Notes: generated from the letters alone by a model not told the origin. Numbered from the stretch's first letter, positions 1 to 9,800 are shown. The stretch is 64,000 nucleotides of DNA from DATKJY01 sp964540105 (GCA_964540105.1 CAZILL010000002.1:496001-560000); one strand, 5' to 3'. Numbers and translations: made by a program.

Positions 1-1
1 C

Positions 2-1351
2 AATCACGGCAACTACGTTATCTCGCTCAACAAATTCACCGGCTGGCTCGCCAAGCACGTCGAAGCCGCCGGCATCGACATCTATTCGGGTCTAGCCGCC
101 TATGATCTTCTGGTCGAGGATGGCCGCGTCGCTGGCGTCCAGACCGTCGATCTCGGACTCGACAAGGATGGCTCTCCCAAAGCCAACTTCGAACCCGGGT
201 CGATCATCAGAGCAAAAGTCACGGTCCTATGCGAGGGAGTTCACGGCTCGCTGAGCCGCCATGCGTTCGAGAAGATCCCCAGCCTTCTCGCCCATGCCCG
301 TCCGCAATCGTACCTGACCGGTGTCAAGGAGGTCTGGGAAGTTCCAGTCGGGAGGATCAAAGCCGGAGCAGTCATTCACACGATCGGCTGGCCGCAGCCG
401 AACTCCGAGTATGGCGGCGGCTGGGTCTACGGCATGAGTGACACCCTGGTCTCGGTCGGTTACTGCGTCGGACTCGATTCACCCGATCCGACCAACGACC
501 CCCACATGAAATTCCAGCGCTACAAGAATCACCCGCTCCTGCAGAACATTCTCAAGGGAGGAAGCATGCTCCACTACGGCGCCAAGACCATGCCAGTGGC
601 GGGTTACCACGCTGTTCCCAAGCTCTATCACGACGGTCTTCTCCTCTGTGGTGATTCTGCAGGGATGCTCAATCCTCAGCGGCTCAAGGGAATTCATCTG
701 GCGATCAAATCCGGCATTGTGGCGGCCGAAGCTCTTTTCCGAGCGGTCCAGTCGGACGACTATTCTGCGGCTACGCTGAGAACATACTCCGACCTATTTG
801 ACCAGAGCTGGGCCAGGAAAGAGATCTACTCCACTCGCAATTTCCATTCCGGCTTCAAGGGGGGGCTTGTCGCCGGACTGTTCCACGGCGCGCTGCAGAT
901 GGTTACTGGCGGGCGGGGTCTGTTTGCCCAGAGCGCGCACAATCGCGATCACACCTACATGCTCAAGGTTGCCGACTACCAGGCTCGTTTTGGGCAGGCT
1001 CCGAAGAAGATCGAAGTCAAGTTCGACAATACTTACACCTACGATAAGCTCACCGATGTCTATAAGTCAGGCACCAAACATGAGGAGCATCAGCCTCCGC
1101 ACCTGGTGATCGCCGACTACGACGTCTGCAACACGCGCTGCACGCAGGAATACGGGAATCCCTGCCAGCACTTTTGCCCGGCCAACGTATACAACATGGT
1201 TGAGGACGCCGAGCACCCGGGTCGCCGCAAACTTGAGCTCACTCCCTCCAACTGCGTTCACTGCAAGACCTGCGATATCGCCGATCCATATCAGGTTATT
1301 CGTTGGGTGACACCGCAGGGGGGAGAGGGGCCGAATTACACTAATCTGTAG
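2..1351 (+). CDS. Electron transfer flavoprotein-quinone oxidoreductase, 5'-truncated by the window
   Basis: Family role: it takes electrons from reduced ETF (fatty-acid and amino-acid oxidation) and passes them through FAD and one 4Fe-4S cluster to membrane quinone. The frame is open from base 2, so the gene starts outside the window; 449 residues are visible and roughly the first hundred, with the FAD dinucleotide-binding glycines, are missing by comparison with the family. The C-terminal ferredoxin-like part is diagnostic: CQHFCP and then CVHCKTCDIADP give the cluster cysteines, and the end GGEGPNYTNL matches the family terminus. The ATG at 434 is internal, because conserved sequence continues upstream of it. 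It converges on the foldase gene across an 80-nt gap with hairpins. Confidence 0.93.
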   Translation, partial: NHGNYVISLNKFTGWLAKHVEAAGIDIYSGLAAYDLLVEDGRVAGVQTVDLGLDKDGSPKANFEPGSIIRAKVTVLCEGVHGSLSRHAFEKIPSLLAHARPQSYLTGVKEVWEVPVGRIKAGAVIHTIGWPQPNSEYGGGWVYGMSDTLVSVGYCVGLDSPDPTNDPHMKFQRYKNHPLLQNILKGGSMLHYGAKTMPVAGYHAVPKLYHDGLLLCGDSAGMLNPQRLKGIHLAIKSGIVAAEALFRAVQSDDYSAATLRTYSDLFDQSWARKEIYSTRNFHSGFKGGLVAGLFHGALQMVTGGRGLFAQSAHNRDHTYMLKVADYQARFGQAPKKIEVKFDNTYTYDKLTDVYKSGTKHEEHQPPHLVIADYDVCNTRCTQEYGNPCQHFCPANVYNMVEDAEHPGRRKLELTPSNCVHCKTCDIADPYQVIRWVTPQGGEGPNYTNL

Positions 1352-1361
1352 AGTCTCTCCC

Positions 1362-1396
1362 ACAAAAGAAGAGAGACCTCAACAGCGAGGCCTCTC
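1362..1396 (-). terminator. Rho-independent terminator of the foldase gene
   Basis: Read on the minus strand, GAGAGGCCTC and GAGGTCTCTC pair around GCTGTT with one mismatch, followed by TTCTTTTGT. The U-rich tail favours termination of the minus-strand gene. A second, competing hairpin (GTCTCTC at 1353-1359 with GAGAGAC at 1371-1377) could serve the plus-strand ETF-QO transcript. Confidence 0.6.
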
Positions 1397-1431
1397 ACGT
1401 CAGTTTCTGAAACAGAGTCTACGTCGATCAC

Positions 1432-3291
1432 TTACATGGCGTCGGAGTTCTTTCGGGCTCGGTCGATGTGATTCTCGATCCTCGAACTCTCAATCATCCC
1501 CTGAAACCAACGGCCATACATCTCTTGCTGCTTGAGGCCTCGAACTGCGGAGAAGATCGAGTCGCGCTTCTCGTTGAACAGGGTCAGATCGGGCGCTTGG
1601 CGTTCCAGGAGTTGAAACAGGACCGCTCCTCCGTCATACTCGACAGGTGGCGCTGCACGTCCCACATTGGCAAGTCCGAACGCGCCGCCGATAGCACGCG
1701 GATCCTGTCCGAGGACACCTAATTTATCGTCCCTTGAAAAGAGATCGCTCACCTCGTACTTGGCGCCGTGCAGCTCCGCTGCTTTTTTCAGGTCGGCGCC
1801 CCGAGTTACTTCACCGTAGATGGCGTTGGCGGTGTCGAGGCAGGTCTTCTGGATCTTGGCTCGAATGAGATCCATCGATATACGCCCTTTGACTTCATCG
1901 AATTCTCCTATGCCCTCCGCAATTCGCTCGGCGATCTCGACCACAAACGTTCCGCCCGGAGTCTCGATGACATCTGAGATTGTCCCAGCCGGATTCGCAA
2001 AGGCAAAATCGCTCGTTGCTGGATCGAGATCGAAGCCCGGAACCGGTTCGTTTCGCTTGAAACGGGCGGATCTTTTCACTTCGAGACCAGCCGCACTTGC
2101 TGCTGTCGCAAAGCCGCTTTTCAACGCCTCGTTCTGGAAGTCCTGCAACTGTTGGTATGCCGCGTCGGTAGTACCCTGTGAAGTCTCAATCTTGATCAGG
2201 ATATGGGAAACATGCGCTTTTCTGACTTTCTCGGGTTGCCCTTTCCCATCGGGCGGCACCTCGGTCACGTCGTCGTATCCCTGATGGAAGATGACATGCC
2301 ATCCGAACTGGGTACGGAACGGTTCAGAAATCTCCCCGTTCTGAAGACTGAACGCGACCTTATCGAACTCGGGAACCATCTGTCCCTGCCGGAACATCCC
2401 AAGATCTCCACCCCCTTGCGCGGAGCCATCCTGCGAATGGGCTCGCGCCAATTCGGCGAATAGAGCGCCACTCTTGTCGGCTTTTGCGGAGTCGTAGATC
2501 GCTCGAATCCGACTGTAGGCAGATTGGGAATCGACGGCGCTCGGGACATTCTGGACTACGACCACATTCAGGGAGCTTCGCTCCGGTAGATTGTACTTTG
2601 CCTTGTGCTCTTCGTAGTATTGCTTTGTTTCCTCTTCCGTCGGGCGGATCGGCGTTCCGCTGAAGCGACTCAGGGGCACGTTGACGTAAGCTGCCTTAAT
2701 TTTCTCATTGGAAGCCAGGAAGGCGTCTTTGATTTCGTTCTCGGAAACCTCGACCTTCTGGATGATTATCTCCTGCATTTTCATCTTCTGCAGGTCAGTT
2801 TTCACTGCGCTCTCGACTGATGCCCAAAACGATGCCGCCTGCGGGTCGGCCATCGCCCCCATGTACTTGTTGTAGTCGAACTTTCCATCGGTCTGGAACG
2901 CGGGTTGGTCCTGCAAGTACTGCGGGGGGGACATCCGCAAATACGCATAAAGCTCCTGGTCGTTGATCACGATATTGTGTTTGGCGGCTTCCTGGAGAAG
3001 AATTCGGTCATGAACCAATTGCTGCCAGGCCGATCTCTCGATCTCCTTGGTGCGGCTGTCCGGAACGTCGCCGCCGCTCTTCTGGGACTCACTCTGGTAC
3101 AGATTGTTGTAATAGCGGTTATAGGTATCCCATGGAACCTTTTCGCCGTTGATCACGCCGGCGTCGGCACTTGCCCCGGACTGTGACCTTCCGGTATAAT
3201 CCAACCCCCATTGGAGGATGATCATGGCAACGAAAAACACGAGAACAATGATGATGATCGGGAAGATCATCTTGCGAAGCGTTTCAAACAT
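1432..3291 (-). CDS. Membrane-anchored SurA/PpiD-type peptidyl-prolyl isomerase
   Basis: A 619-residue periplasmic foldase that probably assists folding of exported and outer-membrane proteins. A short cytoplasmic tail is followed by one membrane anchor (about residues 9-30), as in PpiD. Residues 45-200 resemble the SurA_N chaperone region. A parvulin-type domain lies at about 238-340, with the signature GGGDLGMFRQGQMVPEFD and, further on, GWHVI. The next segment starts like a second parvulin (AHVSHILIKI, about 359-368) but lacks the rest of the signature, so it is probably a degenerate second domain. The start has an AAAGGAG ribosome site about 9 nt upstream. It is divergent from the M23 gene. 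PpiD-like is preferred over SurA because of the anchor. Confidence 0.88.
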   Translation of the reverse strand: MFETLRKMIFPIIIIVLVFFVAMIILQWGLDYTGRSQSGASADAGVINGEKVPWDTYNRYYNNLYQSESQKSGGDVPDSRTKEIERSAWQQLVHDRILLQEAAKHNIVINDQELYAYLRMSPPQYLQDQPAFQTDGKFDYNKYMGAMADPQAASFWASVESAVKTDLQKMKMQEIIIQKVEVSENEIKDAFLASNEKIKAAYVNVPLSRFSGTPIRPTEEETKQYYEEHKAKYNLPERSSLNVVVVQNVPSAVDSQSAYSRIRAIYDSAKADKSGALFAELARAHSQDGSAQGGGDLGMFRQGQMVPEFDKVAFSLQNGEISEPFRTQFGWHVIFHQGYDDVTEVPPDGKGQPEKVRKAHVSHILIKIETSQGTTDAAYQQLQDFQNEALKSGFATAASAAGLEVKRSARFKRNEPVPGFDLDPATSDFAFANPAGTISDVIETPGGTFVVEIAERIAEGIGEFDEVKGRISMDLIRAKIQKTCLDTANAIYGEVTRGADLKKAAELHGAKYEVSDLFSRDDKLGVLGQDPRAIGGAFGLANVGRAAPPVEYDGGAVLFQLLERQAPDLTLFNEKRDSIFSAVRGLKQQEMYGRWFQGMIESSRIENHIDRARKNSDAM

Positions 3292-3487
3292 GAGCCGAAA
3301 CTCCTTTATTCACAAAAAATCGATATCTGATCCAGCGCCGGCGATTCTACCGGCAAACTGCCCAATATAATCAACTCGCCCGATTCCGCAAGCCGCTCCC
3401 GCGTGCTCATGAACAAAAAAACTGTCTTTTGCAGCCACATTCGCGTACCTTTGGTACAAAGGAAATGGCTACATTCAGGCGGCACTC

Positions 3488-5788
3488 ATGACCAGATTAT
3501 CGACTCGATCTTATGCTCTATTAATGTGCTTAATTGTTTTTTGTTCAACGGCTTACGCCGGCATGAAATGGCCGCTCAAAGGGGGGGTCGATCTCTCTTC
3601 AGGTTTTGGCGACTTCCGCCAGGGGCGCTTCCACGCCGGCTTGGACCTGCGTACCGGAGGTGAGATTGGCCATCCTGTTTTCGCACCCGTCGACGGCTAC
3701 ATCAAGCGGGTCAAGATCTCCTATACAGGCTATGGGAAGGGGCTCTATCTCAGCGGGAGTGACAGCTGTCTCTATGTTTTCGGCCACCTTTCTCGATTTG
3801 CCGAAGCGATCGAGGCTCGCGTGAAGTCTGCTCAATTGGGCGCAAAAAGATATTCCCTCGAGCTCGACTTTCCGCACGACTCCACCCAAGTGAGGAAAGG
3901 GGATCTGATCGCCTTCTCCGGCCAAACCGGCGCAGGAGCGCCACATCTGCATTTTGAGAAGCGCGTACCAGACAACAGGCCCGTTAATCCATTGACCCAC
4001 GGATTCGCTCTTAAAGACAAGATGCGCCCAGTGTTCACCCGTGTCGGATTCCAGCAACTCGACGATCGCTCCCTGTTTACCGACGGCAGCCGAAAGTTGT
4101 TTGTCAAAGTGAAGCCGGTTTCAAAGGGGAGCTACTCTCTCTTCACCACCCAGTACTTCAATCGGCCGTTCGGACTCCTCGTGGATTGTTTCGATCAATT
4201 CCGCGACGGAGGCATGCGGCAGTCTGTGTATCGCTTAGCACTGTACATTGACGGAAAGCTGTCGTACGATGTTCGGCTCGATTCAGTTGACTTTGCCACG
4301 AACCGGTCGGCGGATCTGGAGTATGACTACATTTCAGCCGTCAAGGGAGATAGTGACACTCGTCGCCTTTATCACATGACTGGCAGCGAGTTTGCCGGCA
4401 GTCATGGTGCCGACAGCACCGCCGGGCGTATCGGACTCGGTCAAGCTCTGTCCTTCGGATTGCACACGGTTCGGGTGGTTGCGACCGACGCGGCAGGGAA
4501 CAGCTCCGAACTCACGTTCCCCTTTCTTTGGGGTCCGACAGGAGATCTGTTCAAGAGTGATTCGAGCGTTGTGGCCGATGACACTACCAGGCACTTCTTC
4601 TTTACTCCAACGGTTAGTCTTACCAACTTTCAAATAGATTCTGTCGCCGTCTACATGAACGACGGCACAGCGTGGGGACAACCGTCCAGCGCGTGGGTCA
4701 AGCCGCAGAGTGACGGCCGCCTGATAGCGATTATTCAGGGTGCCAGCATCGAACGAGTTGTTCTGAGACTCGACGTCTTCACCAAGGGCCGAGGTCATTT
4801 CCACGACGAGCCGTTCTGCGGCATTCAAGGCTGGGGGATTGGAAAAGTTTCTATAGAACATGAGATCCTTGAGGATGGGCTCCTGGTCGTCGTCAATGCG
4901 AGGAGTTCCATTGGCTCCAAATGTCGGATCGAACTGTACGAGAAGGGGGAACGGATCGGGATTGAATTGCCGTCGCGATTCATGAGTTGTCGGCAATATC
5001 TCTTCTTCATCCCGCCCCGCGCGAAGTACGCGCACATTGACCAGATTGGGACGGTGTTAACGGAGGACAGCCAGTATCAGCCGATCAGCATGGACTCTGT
5101 TTCCATTGCCCTGGTTGGAGTCGACAGCTCCGAGGTCGTCACCCCCGATGGATTATTTGTGCTCAAGACAGGTCGGGACGACTTCTTTGGACCCCGCTAC
5201 CTGAGCATCACGAAATCACTCATCGTCAATCGGGGAGTGATGAAAATGAACTCTGACCATTATCAGATTTTTCCCGCCGACTTTGTCACTCGACGGGATC
5301 TCGACCTCTCGTTGAAAGTTACGGCCGTGAATGATCAGAATTTCCGCTCCGGTCTGGCACGGCTGAACGACTCTGGCGTTCGATGGATCTGGCTGGGCGA
5401 CTATGACCCCGATTCAACCGTCCGCGCCAAGATCACGCGCGGTGGCTCTTATGCCGCTGTTGTCGATTTCGACGGGCCCGCCATTTCCGGTTTGAGCATC
5501 TCCGACGGGCAGGTACTGACTGATCGCAATCCTATAGTTCGCTTCACGATCTCTGACACGCTTTCGGGGATCGAGGATGATCGGAACATCCTGATAAAGA
5601 TCGATGGCAAGTGGTCGATCCCTGAATTTGATCCGGAGTCGCGCCTCTGTCAGACCAGTCCCCCAACACCGCTGGCAGACGGGGAACATCACCTCAGCAT
5701 TGAGGTTACCGATCGCGCGGGGAATGAGGGGCATCGCTATATGAAATTCAGGGTCGCCGCGTCGCCAGAAAAGCCGGCGAAGAAATAG
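3488..5788 (+). CDS. Secreted M23 family metallopeptidase with Ig-like C-terminal part
   Basis: A 766-residue exported protein with a signal peptide ending near residue 24 (STAYAG). The LytM/M23 zinc endopeptidase domain lies at about 35-170: HAGLD gives H49 and D53, and HLHFE gives H153 and H155, so the metal site looks intact and the enzyme should cut peptidoglycan cross-links. The remaining ~600 residues are beta-rich, with AVDGxxLTF-like and DRAGNEGHRY segments typical of Ig-like or bacterial surface folds. I cannot assign them a specific function. A seven-G run near 3583 lies in the coding sequence without disturbing the frame. A rhomboid protease gene follows after 15 nt, probably in the same transcript. 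Confidence 0.88.
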   Translation: MTRLSTRSYALLMCLIVFCSTAYAGMKWPLKGGVDLSSGFGDFRQGRFHAGLDLRTGGEIGHPVFAPVDGYIKRVKISYTGYGKGLYLSGSDSCLYVFGHLSRFAEAIEARVKSAQLGAKRYSLELDFPHDSTQVRKGDLIAFSGQTGAGAPHLHFEKRVPDNRPVNPLTHGFALKDKMRPVFTRVGFQQLDDRSLFTDGSRKLFVKVKPVSKGSYSLFTTQYFNRPFGLLVDCFDQFRDGGMRQSVYRLALYIDGKLSYDVRLDSVDFATNRSADLEYDYISAVKGDSDTRRLYHMTGSEFAGSHGADSTAGRIGLGQALSFGLHTVRVVATDAAGNSSELTFPFLWGPTGDLFKSDSSVVADDTTRHFFFTPTVSLTNFQIDSVAVYMNDGTAWGQPSSAWVKPQSDGRLIAIIQGASIERVVLRLDVFTKGRGHFHDEPFCGIQGWGIGKVSIEHEILEDGLLVVVNARSSIGSKCRIELYEKGERIGIELPSRFMSCRQYLFFIPPRAKYAHIDQIGTVLTEDSQYQPISMDSVSIALVGVDSSEVVTPDGLFVLKTGRDDFFGPRYLSITKSLIVNRGVMKMNSDHYQIFPADFVTRRDLDLSLKVTAVNDQNFRSGLARLNDSGVRWIWLGDYDPDSTVRAKITRGGSYAAVVDFDGPAISGLSISDGQVLTDRNPIVRFTISDTLSGIEDDRNILIKIDGKWSIPEFDPESRLCQTSPPTPLADGEHHLSIEVTDRAGNEGHRYMKFRVAASPEKPAKK

Positions 5789-5803
5789 CTCCCGCGAGAC
5801 GCC

Positions 5804-6523
5804 ATGTTCTTCCCGATCCGCGACAATAACCCGACCTACCGAACGCCGTATGTTACTGTGGGACTCATTGTCCTCAACGCGCTCATCTTTCTTTACACCA
5901 AATCGCTTGGTTATCAGGGGTTCGAAGCGGTCATCTTCAATTTCGGATTCACGCCGGGACTCTTCCTTTCCGGGGATATCCAAACCGAGCTCCCTGCGTG
6001 GCTCTATGTCACGCCCTTCTCGTCGATGTTTCTTCATGCAGGATGGATGCACTTGATCGGCAACATGCTCTTTCTGTGGATTTACGGCAATAACGTCGAA
6101 GACTATTTCGGACCGTTTATGTTTCTCCTGTTCTACGTGATCTCCGGCATAGCGGCCATCTCACTTTACACTGCCTTTAGCCCCTCCTCCGAACTGCCGC
6201 TGGTCGGAGCGTCGGGCGCGATTGCGGGCGTTATGGGGGCCTACATGGTCTTACACCCGCGGGCGGAGATCACCTGCCTGATAGTGTTCTTCTTCATTCA
6301 ATTCGTTACCCTGCCGGCCAAGATTGTTCTGGGGATCTGGTTTGTTCTGCAACTGATCATGTCCATGGCCAATGTCTCCTCGGGCGGGGGGGTGGCGTGG
6401 ATGGCGCATATCGGTGGCTTTGTCTTTGGTTGGCTGCTCCTCAAGGGGTTGGTCAAGATCCGGGGCAGAGGCGCCACCCCGTCGGGCGGACAACGCATCT
6501 ATAAAATGAACTGGCAATCATGA
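5804..6523 (+). CDS. Rhomboid family intramembrane serine protease
   Basis: A 239-residue polytopic protein with about six membrane segments. Family hallmarks are present: WMHLIGNMLFLWIYGNNVED at about 81-100, the catalytic serine in GASGA (S138), and the catalytic histidine in AHIGG (H202). It should cleave membrane-spanning substrates within the bilayer; the substrate is unknown. It follows the M23 peptidase gene by 15 nt. Between residues 150 and 195 there is an extra hydrophobic stretch with an HPRAEI loop, as in the bacterial rhomboids of roughly 220-250 residues. Confidence 0.92.
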   Translation: MFFPIRDNNPTYRTPYVTVGLIVLNALIFLYTKSLGYQGFEAVIFNFGFTPGLFLSGDIQTELPAWLYVTPFSSMFLHAGWMHLIGNMLFLWIYGNNVEDYFGPFMFLLFYVISGIAAISLYTAFSPSSELPLVGASGAIAGVMGAYMVLHPRAEITCLIVFFFIQFVTLPAKIVLGIWFVLQLIMSMANVSSGGGVAWMAHIGGFVFGWLLLKGLVKIRGRGATPSGGQRIYKMNWQS

Positions 6524-6587
6524 TTATTTCACTCTTGGAACGCCAACGCTTCGTTGTTTCGTCTCATTCTATCAGAGAAATCCGTTT

Positions 6588-7838
6588 ATGAAAGCACGTA
6601 AGAAATATTGGTACCTTATCGCCGTCGTGGCAGCCGCCGCGGGCGGCAGCTACTACTGGACCTCATCGAGAATAGCCGAGAAGATCACCTATCGCTGGGA
6701 AAAAATCGACCGGGGGGATGTCAGCATCAGCGTAACCGCCACTGGCACGCTGAACGCCGTTACCACCGTTCAGGTCGGATCACAAGTCTCCGGTACGATT
6801 GCCAAATTGTACGCCGACTTCAATTCGGTCGTTAAGGAAGGGGCGCTACTGGCCCAGCTCGATCCGACTTTCCTGCAAGCAACCGTAAACGAGCAGAAGG
6901 CGAATGTCGATCGTGCCCGCGCTCAGGTCAACGAGGCTCAGCGCAACGTGAATCGTTCCAAACAACTGATCGAGAAATCGATGATTCCTCAGTCGGAAGT
7001 CGACGCGGCCACAACGTCTCTCGAATCGGCTCAGGCCTCGCTCAAGCAGGCCGAGGCAGCGCTGGATCGGGCGCAGGTCAATCTTCATTACGCTACTATC
7101 ACTGCCCCGATCAGCGGCGTGGTGATTTCACGTGAGGTCGATGTCGGTCAGACCGTAGCCGCCAGTCTGCAGGCTCCGCGCCTGTTTACCATCGCTAACG
7201 ATTTGAGCAAGATGCAGGTGCAGGCCAGTGTCGACGAAGCCGACATCGGGTCTATCAAGGCCGGGCAGGAGGTCGGTTTTCGCGTCGACGCTTATCCCGA
7301 GGATCGCTTCACAGGCATCGTCAGCCAGATTCGCCTTGCGCCAATTATCACCCAGAACGTGGTCACGTATAATGTCATCATTGATGTTGCCAATCCTGAG
7401 CTCAAACTGATGCCCGGGATGACCGCCACGGTCTCAATCGAAGTCACCTCGCGCGACAGTGTTCTGCGGGTTCCGTTGATGGCCCTTAAGTTCACGCCGC
7501 CCGAGCAAAATAGTAAGTCGAATGGGAGTTCTCTTCAGACTGCGTCACCGGCTGGGAATGCGCAGAAGCCGGGGGAAAGGCCCACCGGGGAGAGGACGAA
7601 GCGAAATAGCAGTGCTGGTCGCGTCTGGACAATAGAGAACGGACAGCTCAAGCCTCTAACCCTTGTCCGTGGGATACAGAATACCCGCTACTGTGAAATA
7701 GTCGAGTCTCCCTTGAACGAGGGGGACTCGGTCATTGTGGGGACGATCGGCGGCCCGGCACAACCGACGCAAACTACCAATCCCTTCATGCCTCGGATGC
7801 CCGGTGGTGGCGGTGGCGGAGGCCGGAGAGGCATGTAG
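6588..7838 (+). CDS. MacA/HlyD-type efflux periplasmic adaptor
   Basis: A 416-residue membrane-fusion protein. The N-terminal anchor (about residues 6-24) is followed by a beta-barrel/lipoyl half (TGTLNAVTTVQVGSQVSGTI), an alanine/glutamine-rich coiled-coil hairpin (about 100-165), the second lipoyl half (ITAPISGVVISREVDVGQTV) and the barrel domain. The tail carries a Gly-rich stretch PGGGGGGGRRGM of unknown role. It should bridge an inner-membrane ABC permease to an outer-membrane channel. The MacB-like permease starts 1 nt after its stop. No TolC-like channel gene is in view. A weak start context (no clear AGGAGG) is the only uncertainty. Confidence 0.92.
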   Translation: MKARKKYWYLIAVVAAAAGGSYYWTSSRIAEKITYRWEKIDRGDVSISVTATGTLNAVTTVQVGSQVSGTIAKLYADFNSVVKEGALLAQLDPTFLQATVNEQKANVDRARAQVNEAQRNVNRSKQLIEKSMIPQSEVDAATTSLESAQASLKQAEAALDRAQVNLHYATITAPISGVVISREVDVGQTVAASLQAPRLFTIANDLSKMQVQASVDEADIGSIKAGQEVGFRVDAYPEDRFTGIVSQIRLAPIITQNVVTYNVIIDVANPELKLMPGMTATVSIEVTSRDSVLRVPLMALKFTPPEQNSKSNGSSLQTASPAGNAQKPGERPTGERTKRNSSAGRVWTIENGQLKPLTLVRGIQNTRYCEIVESPLNEGDSVIVGTIGGPAQPTQTTNPFMPRMPGGGGGGGRRGM

Positions 7839-7839
7839 G

Positions 7840-9057
7840 ATGAGGACCCTCGAAATCCTCTGGATCGCCATCGATTCCTTGCTGCGTCACAAGACCCGCG
7901 CCCTACTAACCATGCTCGGGATTATCATCGGAGTAGGCGCCGTGATCGCCATGGTGGCTGTTGGGCATGGCGCTCAATCCGCGGTTGAATCGCAAATCGC
8001 CAGCCTCGGCACCAATGTTCTCATCATCTACCCGTCCGCGTCAACACAGGGTGGGGTCAGCGGCGGCGCAGGGAGTATGACCACTCTCAATGAAGGGGAT
8101 ATCGACGCCATCCGCGAGCAAGCGCCGGCCGTTGCGGCGCTGAGTCCGACCAACCGCACCGGACGTCTGGTTGTGGCCGGCAATCTGAACTGGAGCACGT
8201 CGATCCAGGGAGGGAACACTGAGTACTTTTCGATCCGAGACTATCGTCTTCAATCCGGCAACTTCTTCACTGAGCAGGATATCCGGAGCGCCACCAAGGT
8301 TTGTGTCATAGGAACCACGGTCGCGCAAAACCTTTTTCCCAATCAGGATCCGGTCGGGCAGACCCTTCGCATTCAGAAGCTCCCGTTTGTCGTCAACGGT
8401 GTGCTGATCCCGAAGGGTCAAAACGCGATGGGGCAGGATCAGGATGACATCATCATCGCGCCGTTTCCGACCGTCCAACACAAAGTCATGGGGGTAGATT
8501 TCGTGAGCACGATTCTTCTCTCCGCCGTATCACCGAGTCGGATCGACGAAGCACGTGAACAGGCCCGTCAGGTTCTACGCATCCGGCATCGGCTTCAGGA
8601 CTGGCAGGATGATGACTTCACGATACGAACGCAATCGGACCTCGCCAGCGCCGCGTCGGCGACCTCGGGCATTCTCACAACACTGCTCGGAAGCATCGCC
8701 TCGGTTTCACTTCTGGTTGGAGGAATCGGCATCATGAATATCATGCTCGTGTCGGTCACCGAGCGCACACGTGAGATCGGCGTTCGCAAATCACTCGGCG
8801 CGCGTCGTCGCGATATCCTTCAGCAATTTCTTATCGAGGCAATCCTGCTCAGTGTCCTGGGTGGACTGATCGGTGTCGGATTGGGGGTAGGGATTTCAAA
8901 CCTCATTGCCCGCTTTGCCGGCTGGCCGGTTTCGGTCTCCGCCGGTTCAGTTGCGCTGGCGTTTCTCTTCTCCGCAGCAGTCGGGATGTTTTTCGGCTAC
9001 TATCCGGCCCGCAAAGCGTCGGGCCTCGACCCGATTGAGGCTCTGCGGTACGAATGA
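7840..9057 (+). CDS. MacB-type ABC transporter permease lacking a fused ATPase
   Basis: A 405-residue integral membrane protein beginning at the ATG directly after the adaptor stop; this start is preferred over an upstream in-frame start at 7735 inside the adaptor gene because the product then begins with the family N-terminus (RTLEILWIAIDSLLRHKTRA). It has one TM near residue 25-45, a MacB periplasmic core domain (about 50-270) and the FtsX-like domain with three TMs (about 280-400; GGIGIMNIMLVSVTERTREI and the C-terminal YYPARKASGLDPIEAL). In E. coli MacB the ATPase is fused, and in related operons it is a separate neighbouring gene. Here neither is present, so the ATPase must be encoded elsewhere. 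Confidence 0.9.
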   Translation: MRTLEILWIAIDSLLRHKTRALLTMLGIIIGVGAVIAMVAVGHGAQSAVESQIASLGTNVLIIYPSASTQGGVSGGAGSMTTLNEGDIDAIREQAPAVAALSPTNRTGRLVVAGNLNWSTSIQGGNTEYFSIRDYRLQSGNFFTEQDIRSATKVCVIGTTVAQNLFPNQDPVGQTLRIQKLPFVVNGVLIPKGQNAMGQDQDDIIIAPFPTVQHKVMGVDFVSTILLSAVSPSRIDEAREQARQVLRIRHRLQDWQDDDFTIRTQSDLASAASATSGILTTLLGSIASVSLLVGGIGIMNIMLVSVTERTREIGVRKSLGARRRDILQQFLIEAILLSVLGGLIGVGLGVGISNLIARFAGWPVSVSAGSVALAFLFSAAVGMFFGYYPARKASGLDPIEALRYE

Positions 9058-9250
9058 GGTCGCCGATCTCTGCTCGGAGCCGGAGGCATCTTCACCCTTG
9101 CGGGTTGCGGCTTTTGCCCCTGCCGAAGGGCTTGGTGAAAAGCCTTTCAATCCTCATCGGACTCTCGAAAACGTCACGCTCGCGAAAGCAATAATCCATC
9201 GGTCTCTCTGTAAGACAAGATGGATTCTGCCTCGCGTAGATTATGCAAGC

Positions 9251-9736
9251 TTATTTTGCAGTGACGATGTCCGCTTTTGTCGGGCCGACCAAAGCAAGTA
9301 GTTCGCCCTGTTCCTTTTCCGGAACTTTGAAGTGATTCAAGCAGGCCACAAAATCCGCTACCATCGCATCCCATTCTTTTCCACTGATGTTCAAATGGGC
9401 ATGGGAAACTTTCATGCTGCGACCGGTATACACTTGGGGGCCGCCGGAAAGCTGGCAAACCAAGGCCGTAACGTGAAATTTCAAACCGGCCTTTGGCACG
9501 CGATCGCGTGCTTCTTTGATTTTGGGATTAGCATTCAGAACATTGTTTACCAACAAGCGCTCGATAAAATCGTCCACTACCGTGGAAATGCTGTAGACGC
9601 CCCCAAGTCGCTCATACAATGACTTTACCGCCGGCGCCGATTTTTCCTGGGCCTGAATTGCTTGCCCTGAAAAAACCACTGCCGCCATTAGCGCCATAGC
9701 GGCCGCTATCAATCTGATTGATGTCTTTCTCTCCAT
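9251..9736 (-). CDS. Exported group 1 truncated hemoglobin
   Basis: A 161-residue protein: signal peptide about residues 1-29 (MERKTSIRLIAAAMALMAAV, then a cleavable AxA-like site SGQAIQAQE), followed by a 2-on-2 globin of about 120 residues. Family marks are YERLGG at the start of the globin, GGPQVYTGRSM, and the proximal histidine in SHAHLNIS. Truncated globins bind oxygen or NO and are usually cytoplasmic, so export to the periplasm is notable. The start at 9736 is chosen because AAAGGAA precedes it by 8 nt and it begins a good signal peptide; an upstream in-frame ATG at 9760 would add eight hydrophilic residues. A strong promoter lies upstream (9801-9829). Confidence 0.85.
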   Translation of the reverse strand: MERKTSIRLIAAAMALMAAVVFSGQAIQAQEKSAPAVKSLYERLGGVYSISTVVDDFIERLLVNNVLNANPKIKEARDRVPKAGLKFHVTALVCQLSGGPQVYTGRSMKVSHAHLNISGKEWDAMVADFVACLNHFKVPEKEQGELLALVGPTKADIVTAK

Positions 9737-9800
9737 TGATTGATTCCTTTCATTGAACAAACCGATGTTCCCGTTAATTGAGGTCTCTGTTATCGTATAA

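Noticed and set aside
3580..3590. Seven-G run as a phase-variation switch in the M23 gene (similar runs near 859 and 39797)
   Set aside because: All lie in intact frames of conserved genes and are too short and isolated to argue for switching.
4334..5035. 233-codon minus-strand frame opposite the M23 peptidase gene
   Set aside because: No recognisable domain, no ribosome site, and lies wholly inside a well-supported gene.
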